DNA of 64,000 bases, from the NCBI RefSeq assembly GCF_029813785.1, contig NZ_JARVKY010000023.1, forward strand, positions 1 to 64,000. Reading direction: 5' to 3'. Below, in pieces: positions 42,490 to 51,037 of this stretch. How positions within the stretch are numbered: position 1 is the first letter of the stretch; each line of letters begins with the position of its first letter. Under the pieces are notes generated by a model. It made no database searches and was not told the DNA's origin. It saw only the letters and a program-made list of their open reading frames with translations. The DNA is from Streptomyces sp. DH41 (GTDB taxonomy: Bacteria; Actinomycetota; Actinomycetes; Streptomycetales; Streptomycetaceae). Position numbers and translations under genes: made by a program.

Positions 42490-42836
42490 GACAGGAGGAA
42501 ATCCTCTCGTTGCGGGCGTGCTCCCGGGCCTTCTTCCCTTGTGTCCTCTCCCGTGGTGCCCGCTTCCAACGGAAGCGTCCCGGGCCGTGCCCCGGGACAA
42601 GGCGTCCGGGGCCGGTCCCCGCTGGTGGGCGGCGGGGACGTCCCGGATCATAGCGCCGCCAGGAAAACAGCCGACAGGCTGGCTCGCGCCTGAACCCCCC
42701 GTCCGACCGACCTGACGGGCAGTCAGTCCTCCTCGTGCAGAAAGCGTTTGCGATGCGCACTCACCGGAAGGTGGCTCTACTGGGCGTGGCCCGCCTCACC
42801 CGTCACCTGAGTCGCACCCATCCCACGGCCAGGCCT
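42490..42836. other. Gap of about 350 bp, no gene seen
   Basis: The 5' part may be coding if the XRE protein starts at 42651. The rest, to the UbiA-like stop at 42837, shows no domain or RNA structure that I recognise. The strands are co-directional, so it should hold the promoter of the XRE pair. Confidence 0.45.
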
Positions 42837-43742
42837 TCACACCGTCAGGCCCCGCACGAGCAGATCCAGCAGCGCGCACACGAACAGGGCGATGCCGATG
42901 AAGCCGTTGACCGAGAAGAACGCCCTGTTCAGACGGGACAGGTCGTGCGGGCGCACGATGGTGTGCTCGTAGACGAAGGCGCCCGCGACGATCAGCAGGC
43001 CGAGCCAGAAGAGGACGCCGGCGTCGGTGGCGACGGCGTACCAGGCGAACAGCGCCGTGGTGACCGTGTGGCAGGCGCGGGCGCCCCAGATCGCCGCCGG
43101 GATGCCGAAGCGGGCCGGGACCGACTTCACGCCGACCTGCCGGTCGGTCTCGACGTCCTGGCAGGCGTAGATCAGGTCGAAGCCGCCGATCCAGATGCCG
43201 ACTGCGAGGCCGAGGATCACGGCCTCCCAGGACCACTCACCGGTGATCGCCAGCCAGCCGCCGATCGGGCCCATCGCCTGGGCGAGACCGAGGATGGCCT
43301 GCGGGAAGTTCGTGAACCTCTTGCCGTACGGGTAGACCACCATCGGGATCACCGCGACGGGGGCCAGGGCCAGGCACAGCGGGTTGAGCAGGGCCGCGGC
43401 GCCCAGGAAGACGACGAGGGCGACCAGCGCGCCGGTCCAGGCGTGCCTGACCGACATGGCGCCGGTGACCAGTTCGCGGTGGGCGGTGCGCGGGTTGCGG
43501 GCGTCGATCTCGCGGTCGATGATCCGGTTGACCGCCATCGCGAAGGTGCGCAGGCCGACCATCGCGACGGTGACCAGGAGCAGCCGGCCCCAGTGGATGT
43601 TCTCGTCCCACTCGTACATCGCGGTGAGGGCGGCGATGTAGGCGAAGGGCAGCGCGAAGACCGAGTGCTCGATCATCACCAGGCGCAGGAACGCCTTGGT
43701 GCGCCCCGGCTGCTGCGGTAGCGCGGCGGAAGCCGACGTCAC
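42837..43742 (-). CDS. mqnP: UbiA-family prenyltransferase for menaquinone
   Basis: The protein has 301 residues and eight or nine membrane helices, from GTG 43742 (VTSASAALPQQPGRTKAFLRLV), overlapping the UbiD-like stop by 4 bp. The two Asp-rich motifs of the family are AVNRIIDREIDARNPRT and ACQDVETDRQVGVKS. It would attach the polyprenyl chain to the naphthoquinone precursor. Its tight coupling to the UbiD-like gene and the nearby UbiX-like gene matches the three-gene set thought to finish the futalosine pathway. Confidence 0.93.
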   Translation of the reverse strand: MTSASAALPQQPGRTKAFLRLVMIEHSVFALPFAYIAALTAMYEWDENIHWGRLLLVTVAMVGLRTFAMAVNRIIDREIDARNPRTAHRELVTGAMSVRHAWTGALVALVVFLGAAALLNPLCLALAPVAVIPMVVYPYGKRFTNFPQAILGLAQAMGPIGGWLAITGEWSWEAVILGLAVGIWIGGFDLIYACQDVETDRQVGVKSVPARFGIPAAIWGARACHTVTTALFAWYAVATDAGVLFWLGLLIVAGAFVYEHTIVRPHDLSRLNRAFFSVNGFIGIALFVCALLDLLVRGLTV

Positions 43743-45196
43743 AGTCCGTACTCCTTCCAGCGGCGGTCGACCTTCGCCGCCGTCTCGGGGTCGGACAGCA
43801 CCATGTCCGGCCAGCCCCCGTCCCGCGTGTACCCCTCCTCGGGCAGCTTCTTCGTGGCGTCGATACCGGCCTTGCCGCCCCAGAACTGCTGGTAGGAGGC
43901 GTGGTCGAGGTGGTCGACCGGGCCTTCGACGACGGTGAGGTCGCGGGCGTAGTCGGTGTTGCCGAGCGCGCGCCAGGCGACCTCGTGCAGGTCGTGGACG
44001 TCGCAGTCGGAGTCGACGACCACGATCAGCTTGGTCAGGGACATCATGTGGGCGCCCCAGATGGCGTGCATCACCTTCTGGGCGTGCTTGGGGTACTTCT
44101 TGTCGATCGAGACGATCGCGCAGTTGTGGAAGCCGCCGGCCTCGGGGAGGTGGTAGTCCACGATGTCCGGGACGATGATCTTGAGGAGCGGGAGGAAGAA
44201 CCGCTCCGTGGCCTTCCCCAGCGGGCCGTCCTCCGTCGGCGGGCGGCCGACGACGATCGACTGGAGCAGCGGGCGCTTGCGCATCGTCACGCAGTCGATC
44301 TTCAGGGCGGGGAACGGCTCCTGCGGCGTGTAGAAGCCGGTGTGGTCGCCGAACGGGCCCTCGGGCAGCATCTCGCCGGGCTCCAGCCAGCCCTCGATGA
44401 CGACCTCGGCCTGGGCCGGGACCTGGAGCGGGACCGTCTTGCAGTCGACCATCTCGATCCGCTTGCCCTGGAGGAACCCGGCGAAGAGGTACTCGTCGAT
44501 GTCGCCGGGGAGGGGGGCGGTGGAGGCGTAGGTCACGGCGGGCGGGCAGCCGAAGGCGATGGCGACCGGCAGGCGCTCGCCGCGCCGGGCGGCCACCTGG
44601 TAGTGGTTGCGGCTGTCCTTGTGGATCTGCCAGTGCATGCCGATGGTGCGCTTGTCGTGGCGCTGGAGCCGGTACAGGCCGAGGTTCCGGATGCCCGTCT
44701 CCGGGTCCTTGGTGTGGGTGAGGCCGAGGTTGAAGAAGGAGCCGCCGTCGTCCGGCCACGTGAAGAGCGCGGGGAGGCGGTCGAGGTCCACGTCGTCCCC
44801 GGTCAGGACGACCTCCTGGACGGGGGCGCTGTCGCCCTTCACCTTCTTCGGCGGAACGTGCGTCATCGCGCCGAGCTTCCCGAAGGCCTCGCGCAGCCCG
44901 ACGAAGCCCTGGGGCAGCTCGGGGCGGAGCAGCCCGCCGATCTTGTCCGAGATGTCGGAGTACGACTTCAGGCCGAGGGCCTTGAGCAGGCGGCGGTCGG
45001 TGCCGAAGACGTTCATCGCGAGGGGCATGTCGGAGCCCTTCACGTTCTCGAAGAGCAGGGCGGGGCCGCCGGCCTTGTTCACTCGGTCGACGATCTCCCC
45101 GATCTCCAGGTGGGGATCCACCTCGGCCTTGACGCGCTTGAGGTCACCGTCGCGCTCCAGGGCCCTGAGCAGGGAGCGAAGATCGTCGTAAGCCAT
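43739..45196 (-). CDS. mqnL: UbiD-type prenyl-FMN decarboxylase
   Basis: The protein has 485 residues from ATG 45196 (MAYDDLRSLLRALERDGDLKRV). It carries UbiD features: GPALLFENVKGSDMPLAMNVFGT near the start, the LGLYRLQRHDKRTIGMHWQIHKD segment and the EGPFGDHTGFYTPQEPFP region, which holds family active-site acids. It depends on prenyl-FMN from the UbiX-type enzyme. In the futalosine route it would decarboxylate the cyclic intermediate before or after prenylation. The reaction is inferred from gene context. Confidence 0.92.
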   Translation of the reverse strand: MAYDDLRSLLRALERDGDLKRVKAEVDPHLEIGEIVDRVNKAGGPALLFENVKGSDMPLAMNVFGTDRRLLKALGLKSYSDISDKIGGLLRPELPQGFVGLREAFGKLGAMTHVPPKKVKGDSAPVQEVVLTGDDVDLDRLPALFTWPDDGGSFFNLGLTHTKDPETGIRNLGLYRLQRHDKRTIGMHWQIHKDSRNHYQVAARRGERLPVAIAFGCPPAVTYASTAPLPGDIDEYLFAGFLQGKRIEMVDCKTVPLQVPAQAEVVIEGWLEPGEMLPEGPFGDHTGFYTPQEPFPALKIDCVTMRKRPLLQSIVVGRPPTEDGPLGKATERFFLPLLKIIVPDIVDYHLPEAGGFHNCAIVSIDKKYPKHAQKVMHAIWGAHMMSLTKLIVVVDSDCDVHDLHEVAWRALGNTDYARDLTVVEGPVDHLDHASYQQFWGGKAGIDATKKLPEEGYTRDGGWPDMVLSDPETAAKVDRRWKEYGL

Positions 45197-45287
45197 GCCG
45201 TCCAGTATCCCCGAGCGGCTACCCTGGCCCTGTACCTGGGGGCCGTGACGCGTCCCCCACCCCTCGCTTCCGCTGGAGAGAGGCCCC

Positions 45288-45668
45288 ATGCTCCGGGTGC
45301 TCATGTTCCTCGTGCCACTCGCGTTGAGCGTCTACGCGTTCATCGACTGCATCAGCACGAAGGACGCCGACATCCGTCACATGCCCAAACCGCTGTGGGC
45401 GATCCTCGTGCTGCTGTTCCCGCTGGTCGGCTCGATCTCCTGGCTCATCGCCGGCAAGAAGCGGCAGCCGGCCGGGACCCCGGGAACGGCGCGCGGCGGG
45501 CGGCGGCAGTGGGTCGCGCCGGACGACAACCCGGACTTCCTGAAGTCCCTGGGCGACCGGCCCGGTGACGCGGACGAGAGCCGGGGCGAGGACGGCCCCC
45601 GGGAGTCCGGCCGGAGCGGCCCCGAGGACGACGAGGACCGCAAGGGTGGCAGGCGGGACGAGACCTGA
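45288..45668 (+). CDS. Small membrane protein with PLDc_N domain
   Basis: The protein has 126 residues from ATG 45288. Two membrane helices (MLRVLMFLVPLALSVYAFIDC and LWAILVLLFPLVGSISWLIAG) form the phospholipase D N-terminal-type membrane module, here without any PLD catalytic domain. The tail is hydrophilic and rich in Asp, Gly and Arg, with QWVAPDDNPDFLKSLG conserved in Streptomyces homologues. It is divergent from the UbiD-like gene. Function unknown. Confidence 0.87.
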   Translation: MLRVLMFLVPLALSVYAFIDCISTKDADIRHMPKPLWAILVLLFPLVGSISWLIAGKKRQPAGTPGTARGGRRQWVAPDDNPDFLKSLGDRPGDADESRGEDGPRESGRSGPEDDEDRKGGRRDET

Positions 45669-45748
45669 CGCTCCTTCCCGTCAGACCCTGATCAGACCCT
45701 GATCAGGACCTGGACCTGGACCTGGACAGGAGCCGATTCGGGGCCTGG

Positions 45749-47650
45749 TCAGATCCTGGTCCAGCGCTGGGAGGCCGAGCCGGTGCACGTCGTGGTCGTC
45801 AGGCCGATCATGGACGCCCGGCGGTTGAGATCGAGGCAGCCTCCCGTGTTGAGGTTCCTGAGCGAGCCGTTCGCCCCCTCCCGCCACTCTCCCCCCGCCT
45901 GGCCGCAGGCGGCCCTGACGAGCCAGGCGTTCGCGCTCCTGGCGTGGATGCACTGGGCCGTTCCTACGCTGAGGATCCTGAAGGCCCCGCCCGAGGTGCT
46001 CTGGAAGCGGAAGACGGCGTTGTCCCCCGAGCAGTTGCCGTCGTCGATGGGCATACCGACGTACATGCACTTCCCGCTCGATCCGTTCTTCAGCATGAAG
46101 CTGCCCGACGCGGAGCCGCCGTCTCCCGAGCCGCCGGGGGCCGGCCCACTCGTCCCGGACCCGGTTCCGGAGTCGGCGGACTCTCCCGATCCGGACGACC
46201 CTCCCGCGCCGGATACCCCTCCCGCGTCGGAGGATCCCGAGTCGGAGGAGCCGCCGGAGCCACCGGAGCCCGAGCCGCCGCCGGACGCCTCTTCCCCGGC
46301 AGCCGCGTCCCCGTCCCCGCCGGGCGCGGTGCCGTTCCCGCCCCGCTCCCCGTCCTTCTCTTCTTCCTCGCCCTTGTCCTTGTCCTGCTTGTCCTTCTCC
46401 CCGTCGTCAGGACTGCCGGAAGCGGAGGCGCTCGGGCCGGTCGAGCCGGTGGCGGAGTCCGCGGGGCCCGGAGTGGCGGTTCCGGCGGCCGCGGGCGGCA
46501 CGCCCGCGTCCCGGCCCTTGTCCGAGTCGTTCATCACGTACGGCAGCAGCGTGAAACCGAGCGTCGCCCCCGTCACGACGACCGGCACCACGAACGCCAG
46601 CACCTTCGTACGGCCACGCCGCTCGCTCTTCTCCGGTTTTCCGCCCGCGACCACGGGGACGGACGGCAGGGAAGGTGTGGGCGGTGCCTCCTCCTTCGGC
46701 TCGGGCAGTTGCCCGGGCTCCGGGACCGTCGCGGCGAAAGCCGCCCGCTCGACCAGCGGACCGCTCACCGCCTCGGGCCACAGGGGCGGAGTGAACGGCC
46801 CGTGCCGCTCCGCGATCTCCACCAGCTCGGCCGCCGTCGGCCGGCCCTCGTGGTCCTTGTCGAGGCAGGACTCGACGACATCGGCGAGTTCGGCGTCCAG
46901 CTCCCGCAACGGCTGGAGGTCGGGTTCCTCGTGCACGATGCGGTACAGCACGGCGTGCCCGGACTCGTCGCCGAAGGGTGGCCGGCCGGAGGCCGCGTAC
47001 GCGATCACCGAGCCGAGCGCGAAGACGTCGACGACACCGCTCGACGCCCGTTTCCCCGAGGCCTGTTCGGGCGACATGTAGGCGGGCGTGCCCACGACCA
47101 TGCCGGTCCTGGTCAGCTGGCTCTGCTCGGCGGCCCGGGCGACGCCGAAGTCGATGAGGGTGAGGCCTTCGAGGGTGAGCATGGCGTTGGACGGTTTGAG
47201 GTCGCGGTGGACCATGTCCAGCGCGTGCACCGACGCCAGCGCGGTGGCGGCGTCCCGCAGTATGAGCCACAGCGCCCGTGCGGGCAGGGGCCCGTGCAGG
47301 TCGACGGCCTCACGCAGGGTGATGCCGGGCACGTAGGCGGTGGCGAACCACGGCGGCCGGGCATCCCGGTCGCCCGCGAGCAGCGGCGCGGTGGCCTCGG
47401 CGGGCAGCCGGGAGAGGTTGTCCAGCTCGTGTCCGAAGCGGCGCAGGAAGTCCTTGTCCTCGCCGGCCACCGAGGGCAGCACCTGCTTGACGGCCGCGTA
47501 CCGGCCCTCGTGGACGCCGAGATAGACGCGCCCCATTCCGCCGACCCCGAGCCGTCCCAGCAGCGGGATCGGCCCGATCCGGCGTGGATCGTCGTTCTCC
47601 AGCGGCTCGGCGCCACTGCCCGTGAGGCCGAATCCGGCTTCCCCGCTCAA
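45749..47650 (-). CDS. Ser/Thr protein kinase with ricin-type lectin domain
   Basis: The protein has 633 residues from a TTG start at 47650 with a GGGGAG site upstream. The kinase domain (residues 25-290) has GVGGMGRVYLG, the AAVKQVL lysine, HRDLKPSNAML, LIDFGVARA and GTPAYMSPEQ. A membrane helix (VLAFVVPVVVTGATLGFTLLP) and a long Gly/Ser/Asp/Glu-rich linker lead to a ricin-B-like domain of ~120 residues with CMYVG, CIHARS, GGCLDLNRR and a closing SQRWTRI (QxW). So it looks like a sensor of extracellular sugar. The next kinase gene lies just upstream, 122 bp away. Confidence 0.93.
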   Translation of the reverse strand: MSGEAGFGLTGSGAEPLENDDPRRIGPIPLLGRLGVGGMGRVYLGVHEGRYAAVKQVLPSVAGEDKDFLRRFGHELDNLSRLPAEATAPLLAGDRDARPPWFATAYVPGITLREAVDLHGPLPARALWLILRDAATALASVHALDMVHRDLKPSNAMLTLEGLTLIDFGVARAAEQSQLTRTGMVVGTPAYMSPEQASGKRASSGVVDVFALGSVIAYAASGRPPFGDESGHAVLYRIVHEEPDLQPLRELDAELADVVESCLDKDHEGRPTAAELVEIAERHGPFTPPLWPEAVSGPLVERAAFAATVPEPGQLPEPKEEAPPTPSLPSVPVVAGGKPEKSERRGRTKVLAFVVPVVVTGATLGFTLLPYVMNDSDKGRDAGVPPAAAGTATPGPADSATGSTGPSASASGSPDDGEKDKQDKDKGEEEEKDGERGGNGTAPGGDGDAAAGEEASGGGSGSGGSGGSSDSGSSDAGGVSGAGGSSGSGESADSGTGSGTSGPAPGGSGDGGSASGSFMLKNGSSGKCMYVGMPIDDGNCSGDNAVFRFQSTSGGAFRILSVGTAQCIHARSANAWLVRAACGQAGGEWREGANGSLRNLNTGGCLDLNRRASMIGLTTTTCTGSASQRWTRI

Positions 47651-47772
47651 CTCTCTCCCCGTTCACCGGCTGCCGCGAGCTCCAGTGTGGGCCGTCACGG
47701 CCACAGATCGAAAGCTACATCTTTAGCATGGCAGCCCCAAGTAAAGCTCTGGGCAGACTTGGTGAGTGACCG

Positions 47773-49647
47773 TCAGGTGTGTTGTGTCAGCGATTTGATC
47801 CGGGCGGGGGCGAGCGCCCGGTCGAAGGCCCGTACGTCCCGGACGGCGCCGGGGAAGAAGTCGGCGGGCTGCCCGTCGTAGGACGCCCGGCCGATCATGA
47901 AGGCGCCGGTGGCGGGGATCGGGTCGGTGTCGTCGACGACCGCCTCCTGGACGCCGTTGACGTACAGCCGCAGTGTGCGGGCCTGGCCGTCGCAGACTCC
48001 GGTCAGGTGGGTCCAGACGCCGGGGGCGGGCTCGGTCCGGCCGACGGCGCGCAGGCCGGGGCGGGCGAAGGCCCAGCCGTTGTCCGCGCTGGAGTACTGG
48101 AGGTAGAAACCGCTGGCGGTGCCGCCGTCCTGGCTGACGGCGGTGGCGAAGACAGCCGGCACGGTGGAGAGCCGGACCCAGGCCGCGACCGTGAAACTCC
48201 GCCCCGCCCCCGTCTTCAGCACCGGCCCCTCGGTCACGATCTGGCTGCCGGTCCCGTCGAAGGCGGCGCCGCCCCCGCCGGGCTGCCACGCGACGCCGGT
48301 CGCGGCGCCTGGGTGTCCGCCGGCGGTGTCCCGCGCGACCGCCCCCGACGCCTCGTCGAGGGGCCAGTGCCCGACGGGGCCCGGGAGGGGGGCGGCGGAG
48401 GACGGCGGGGACGAGGGTGCGGGCGCGGGCGCGGTGCCGGTTTCGTCGGAGGCCCCCGACCGGTTGAGCCAGAACCCCGTCCCGACGCCGAGCGCGGCGA
48501 CCGCTCCCGCGCCGGAGAACAGGAAGGCGCGCCGGCTGCGGCCTCCGCGCGCGCTCGGCGCGGTCGGGCGTACGTCCGGAGGGCCGGCCACCGGCGGCCG
48601 CGCGGTGTCGACGCGGGTGGCGGGGTGCGCCCGGTCCACCCGGGTCGCCGGATGCCCCGGATGCGCCTGGTCCACCCGGGACGCCGGATGCGCCGGATGC
48701 GCCGGGGGCATCGCGGGAGACGGGTTGACCAGGGTGGGCATCGCGGGGGACGGATTGACCGCGGTGGGCGTCGCGTCCGTACCGGTCGGACGGAGGAACG
48801 CCGTCCGCTGACCGGCGTACGGCAGGGCCGTCGCGCTCTCGTCGGCCGGCGGGCCGATCCGGGCGAGGATCTCGCGCGGCGTCGGACGGCGGGCCGGGTC
48901 CTTCGCCAGGCAGTCGCCGATCAGGGCACGCAGGGCCGGATCGGTGACGGCGTCCACGTCGGGGGCGTTGTGCACGACGCGGTAGAGGAGCGCGGGGGTC
49001 GGCCCGCTGCCGAAGGGGTTGGCGCCGGTCGCCGCGAAGGCCAGGACCGCGCCGAGGCAGAAGACGTCACTGGCCGAGGTGACCTGGTCGCCGTTGACCT
49101 GCTCCGGGGACATGAATCCCGGGGAGCCCGCCATGTGCCCGGTCCCGGTGATCGACTCGGCGTCGACGCTGCGGACGATCCCGAAGTCGATGACGCGCGG
49201 CCCGTCCTCGGCGAGCAGCACGTTGGAGGGCTTGAGGTCGCGGTGGACGAGGTGGGCGGCGTGGATCGACACCAGTGCCTCGGCCAGTCCGGCCGCCAGC
49301 GCGAGCACCGCCCGCGGGTCGAAGGGACCCCGTTCGGCGACCGCCTGGTCCAGCGACGGCCCGGCGATGTAGCTGGTGACCAGCCAGGGCAGGGGCGCGT
49401 CCGGGTCCGCGTCGATGACCGGTGCGGTGAAGGCCCCGCTGACCCGCCTGGCCGCCTCGACCTCGCGGCGGAAGCGGTCGCGGAACTCGGGCCGGCGCAG
49501 CAGTTCGCCGTGCACCACCTTGACCGCGACGAGCCGTCCGCCCGGGGAGCGGCCGAGGAAGACCCGGCCCATGCCGCCCGCACCCAGCCGGCTCAGCAAG
49601 CGGTACTCCCCGACGGAGCGCGGATCGTCCGGCTCCAGCGCTGACAC
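47773..49647 (-). CDS. Ser/Thr protein kinase with LamG-type lectin domain
   Basis: The protein has 624 residues from ATG 49647 (MSALEPDDPRSVGEYRLLSRLG). Kinase motifs: GAGGMGRVFLG, VAVKVVH, HRDLKPSNVLL, VIDFGIVRS and GSPGFMSPEQ. A repeat-rich linker (HPAHPASRVDQAHPGHPATRVD) precedes one membrane helix (AFLFSGAGAVAALGVGTGFWL). The extracytoplasmic part is a LamG/concanavalin A-like domain (PGPVGHWPLDEASG ... RSFTVAAWVRLSTVPA ... LRLYVNGVQEAVVDDT). With its neighbour it forms a pair of kinases with lectin-like sensors. Confidence 0.93.
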   Translation of the reverse strand: MSALEPDDPRSVGEYRLLSRLGAGGMGRVFLGRSPGGRLVAVKVVHGELLRRPEFRDRFRREVEAARRVSGAFTAPVIDADPDAPLPWLVTSYIAGPSLDQAVAERGPFDPRAVLALAAGLAEALVSIHAAHLVHRDLKPSNVLLAEDGPRVIDFGIVRSVDAESITGTGHMAGSPGFMSPEQVNGDQVTSASDVFCLGAVLAFAATGANPFGSGPTPALLYRVVHNAPDVDAVTDPALRALIGDCLAKDPARRPTPREILARIGPPADESATALPYAGQRTAFLRPTGTDATPTAVNPSPAMPTLVNPSPAMPPAHPAHPASRVDQAHPGHPATRVDRAHPATRVDTARPPVAGPPDVRPTAPSARGGRSRRAFLFSGAGAVAALGVGTGFWLNRSGASDETGTAPAPAPSSPPSSAAPLPGPVGHWPLDEASGAVARDTAGGHPGAATGVAWQPGGGGAAFDGTGSQIVTEGPVLKTGAGRSFTVAAWVRLSTVPAVFATAVSQDGGTASGFYLQYSSADNGWAFARPGLRAVGRTEPAPGVWTHLTGVCDGQARTLRLYVNGVQEAVVDDTDPIPATGAFMIGRASYDGQPADFFPGAVRDVRAFDRALAPARIKSLTQHT

Positions 49648-49805
49648 AGATGCCTCCCGGCGTGCGGTTGCCGCCCGTTCTCTCCCCGTACGGGCAGGCC
49701 AAGCATAGGGGCAGCCGCACCTCGTCCCCCGAACCCGACGCCGTCCCCCGTCCCAGCTCCGGCGGAATCGGCACAGGTCACCGGGTGGGACGTCTCCGAG
49801 GCTTC

Positions 49806-49839
49806 CCGAGACGTCCCGGAGTCTCCCGGGACGTCTCGG
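49806..49839. promoter_or_regulatory. Perfect 14-bp inverted repeat between divergent genes
   Basis: CCGAGACGTCCCGG (49806-49819) and its exact reverse complement (49826-49839) surround the 6-base loop AGTCTC. It sits between the starts of the kinase (49647) and the secreted protein (49939), so it is unlikely to be a terminator for either. It may be an operator or a leader hairpin. Confidence 0.7.
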
Positions 49840-49938
49840 AGTGCTTGCTCATCGGTGGGTGCGAACCCAGGATCGACACCGCCGGGCGAGGGTCCCGCCG
49901 GCCGGGCCCTCGACACAGGAGCAGGAGTCTGGAGACGA

Positions 49939-50379
49939 ATGAACCTCAGAAAGAAGCTCGTCGGTGCCACCAGTGTCCTCGCGGTCTCCGCGGGCCTCCT
50001 CGGAGCAGGCATCGCCACCGCGCCCGCCGCGCACGCCGCCTCGACCTGCACGACGGCGGTGCTGACGAACATGGGCAGCCACTACTACGCGAACCAGCCG
50101 TCCACGAACAGCTGGTCCACGAACTGTCTCCTCTCCCAGGGCAACCAGGGCTACGCGGTGGAGGCCCTCCAGCGGTCGTTGAAGCGGTGTGTGAACTCGT
50201 GGACGCAGAACAACGTCGTCGTGGACGGCATCTACGGACCGAAGACCGCACAGGCGGTGAGGTACGCGCAGGCGAAGTACGGCGTCGCGGTGGACGGCGT
50301 GTACGGGCCCGACACCCGTGACGCCATGCGCTGGTGGTCGGAGAACTTCGGCAGTGGCGGCGACGCGTGCCGTAGCTGA
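49939..50379 (+). CDS. Small secreted peptidoglycan-binding protein
   Basis: The protein has 146 residues from ATG 49939 (MNLRKKLVGATSVLAVSAG ...), with a signal peptide ending ATAPAAHAAS and a GGAG site upstream. The mature part has a PG_binding_1-like fold: QGNQGYAVEALQRSLKRC ... VVVDGIYGPKTAQAVRYAQAKYGVAVDGVYGPDTRDAM. There is no catalytic domain. It has Cys residues that may form disulfides. It is similar to the next gene, an apparent duplicate. Confidence 0.9.
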   Translation: MNLRKKLVGATSVLAVSAGLLGAGIATAPAAHAASTCTTAVLTNMGSHYYANQPSTNSWSTNCLLSQGNQGYAVEALQRSLKRCVNSWTQNNVVVDGIYGPKTAQAVRYAQAKYGVAVDGVYGPDTRDAMRWWSENFGSGGDACRS

Positions 50380-50398
50380 CGTAGCTGACGTAGCTGAC
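50372..50398 (+). repeat. 9-bp tandem repeat across the stop codon
   Basis: GTAGCTGAC is present three times in a row (50372-50398). The first copy contains the TGA stop (50377-50379) of the secreted peptidoglycan-binding gene. Each copy has a TAG and a TGA in different frames. Confidence 0.9.
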
Positions 50399-50486
50399 GG
50401 GACCGCCCGCACGGGCCGTCCACCACCTCGGCCTCGCCCACCGCGAGGCGGGCCCCACCGATTCCGTTCTTGATGGAAGGACCTCC

Positions 50487-50930
50487 ATGAACATACGCCG
50501 TACCGCGGCATCCCTCGCCACCCTCGGACTGGTCGCCACCGGCGCGGTCGTCGGCACGGCGGGTACCGCCCAGGCCGCCACCCACTGCCAGGGAACCTCG
50601 ACGTACTCCAACCAGTACGGCGAGTACCTCAAGCCGACCACGGCGAACGGCAGCCGCAACGTCAACTGTCTCCTCTCCAGCGGTGACGGCTTCAACGGTG
50701 GCAGCCAGAACACGGCCGTCAAGCAACTCCAGCGGTCGCTGAACAGGTGCTTCCCCGGCGCTGACGTGGACGTGGACGGCATGTACGGGCCTGCCACCGT
50801 CAACAAGGTGAAGGAGGCACAGCGGAGCAAGGGCATCGCCGCGGACGGCGTGTTCGGCCCGGAGACCTCCCGGTACATGAACTGGGCGATGAAGGGCGCG
50901 ACCGGCTGCACGTACGGCGGCGTCGCCTAG
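50487..50930 (+). CDS. Small secreted peptidoglycan-binding protein
   Basis: The protein has 147 residues, a paralogue of the preceding gene. The signal peptide MNIRRTAASLATLGLVATGA ... TAQAA is followed by a PG-binding module (NTAVKQLQRSLNRCFPGADVDVDGMYGPATVNKVKEAQRSKGIAADGVFGPETS). A GGAAGG ribosome site precedes ATG 50487. Cysteine positions partly match the first protein. A perfect hairpin terminator follows. Confidence 0.9.
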   Translation: MNIRRTAASLATLGLVATGAVVGTAGTAQAATHCQGTSTYSNQYGEYLKPTTANGSRNVNCLLSSGDGFNGGSQNTAVKQLQRSLNRCFPGADVDVDGMYGPATVNKVKEAQRSKGIAADGVFGPETSRYMNWAMKGATGCTYGGVA

Positions 50931-50944
50931 CGCCGACCGCTCGT

Positions 50945-50975
50945 GGCGGCCCGCCTACGGGGGTGGCGGGCCGCC
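50945..50975 (+). terminator. Terminator after the second peptidoglycan-binding gene
   Basis: GGCGGCCCGCC (50945-50955) pairs perfectly with GGCGGGCCGCC (50965-50975) around a 9-base loop. It begins 15 bp after the stop codon, and the convergent gene ends at 51038. Confidence 0.8.
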
Positions 50976-51037
50976 GGATCAGCGGGTGTACGCGGCGGAC
51001 GTCTCGATGGTGCCCGGCCCTCGACCGGGACGCCGGG

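Noticed and set aside
42837..43742. UbiA-type enzyme as prenyltransferase of the cyclodipeptide pathway (drimentine-like)
   Set aside because: It is 15 kb away and coupled to the UbiD-like gene of menaquinone synthesis. No terpene cyclase was found.
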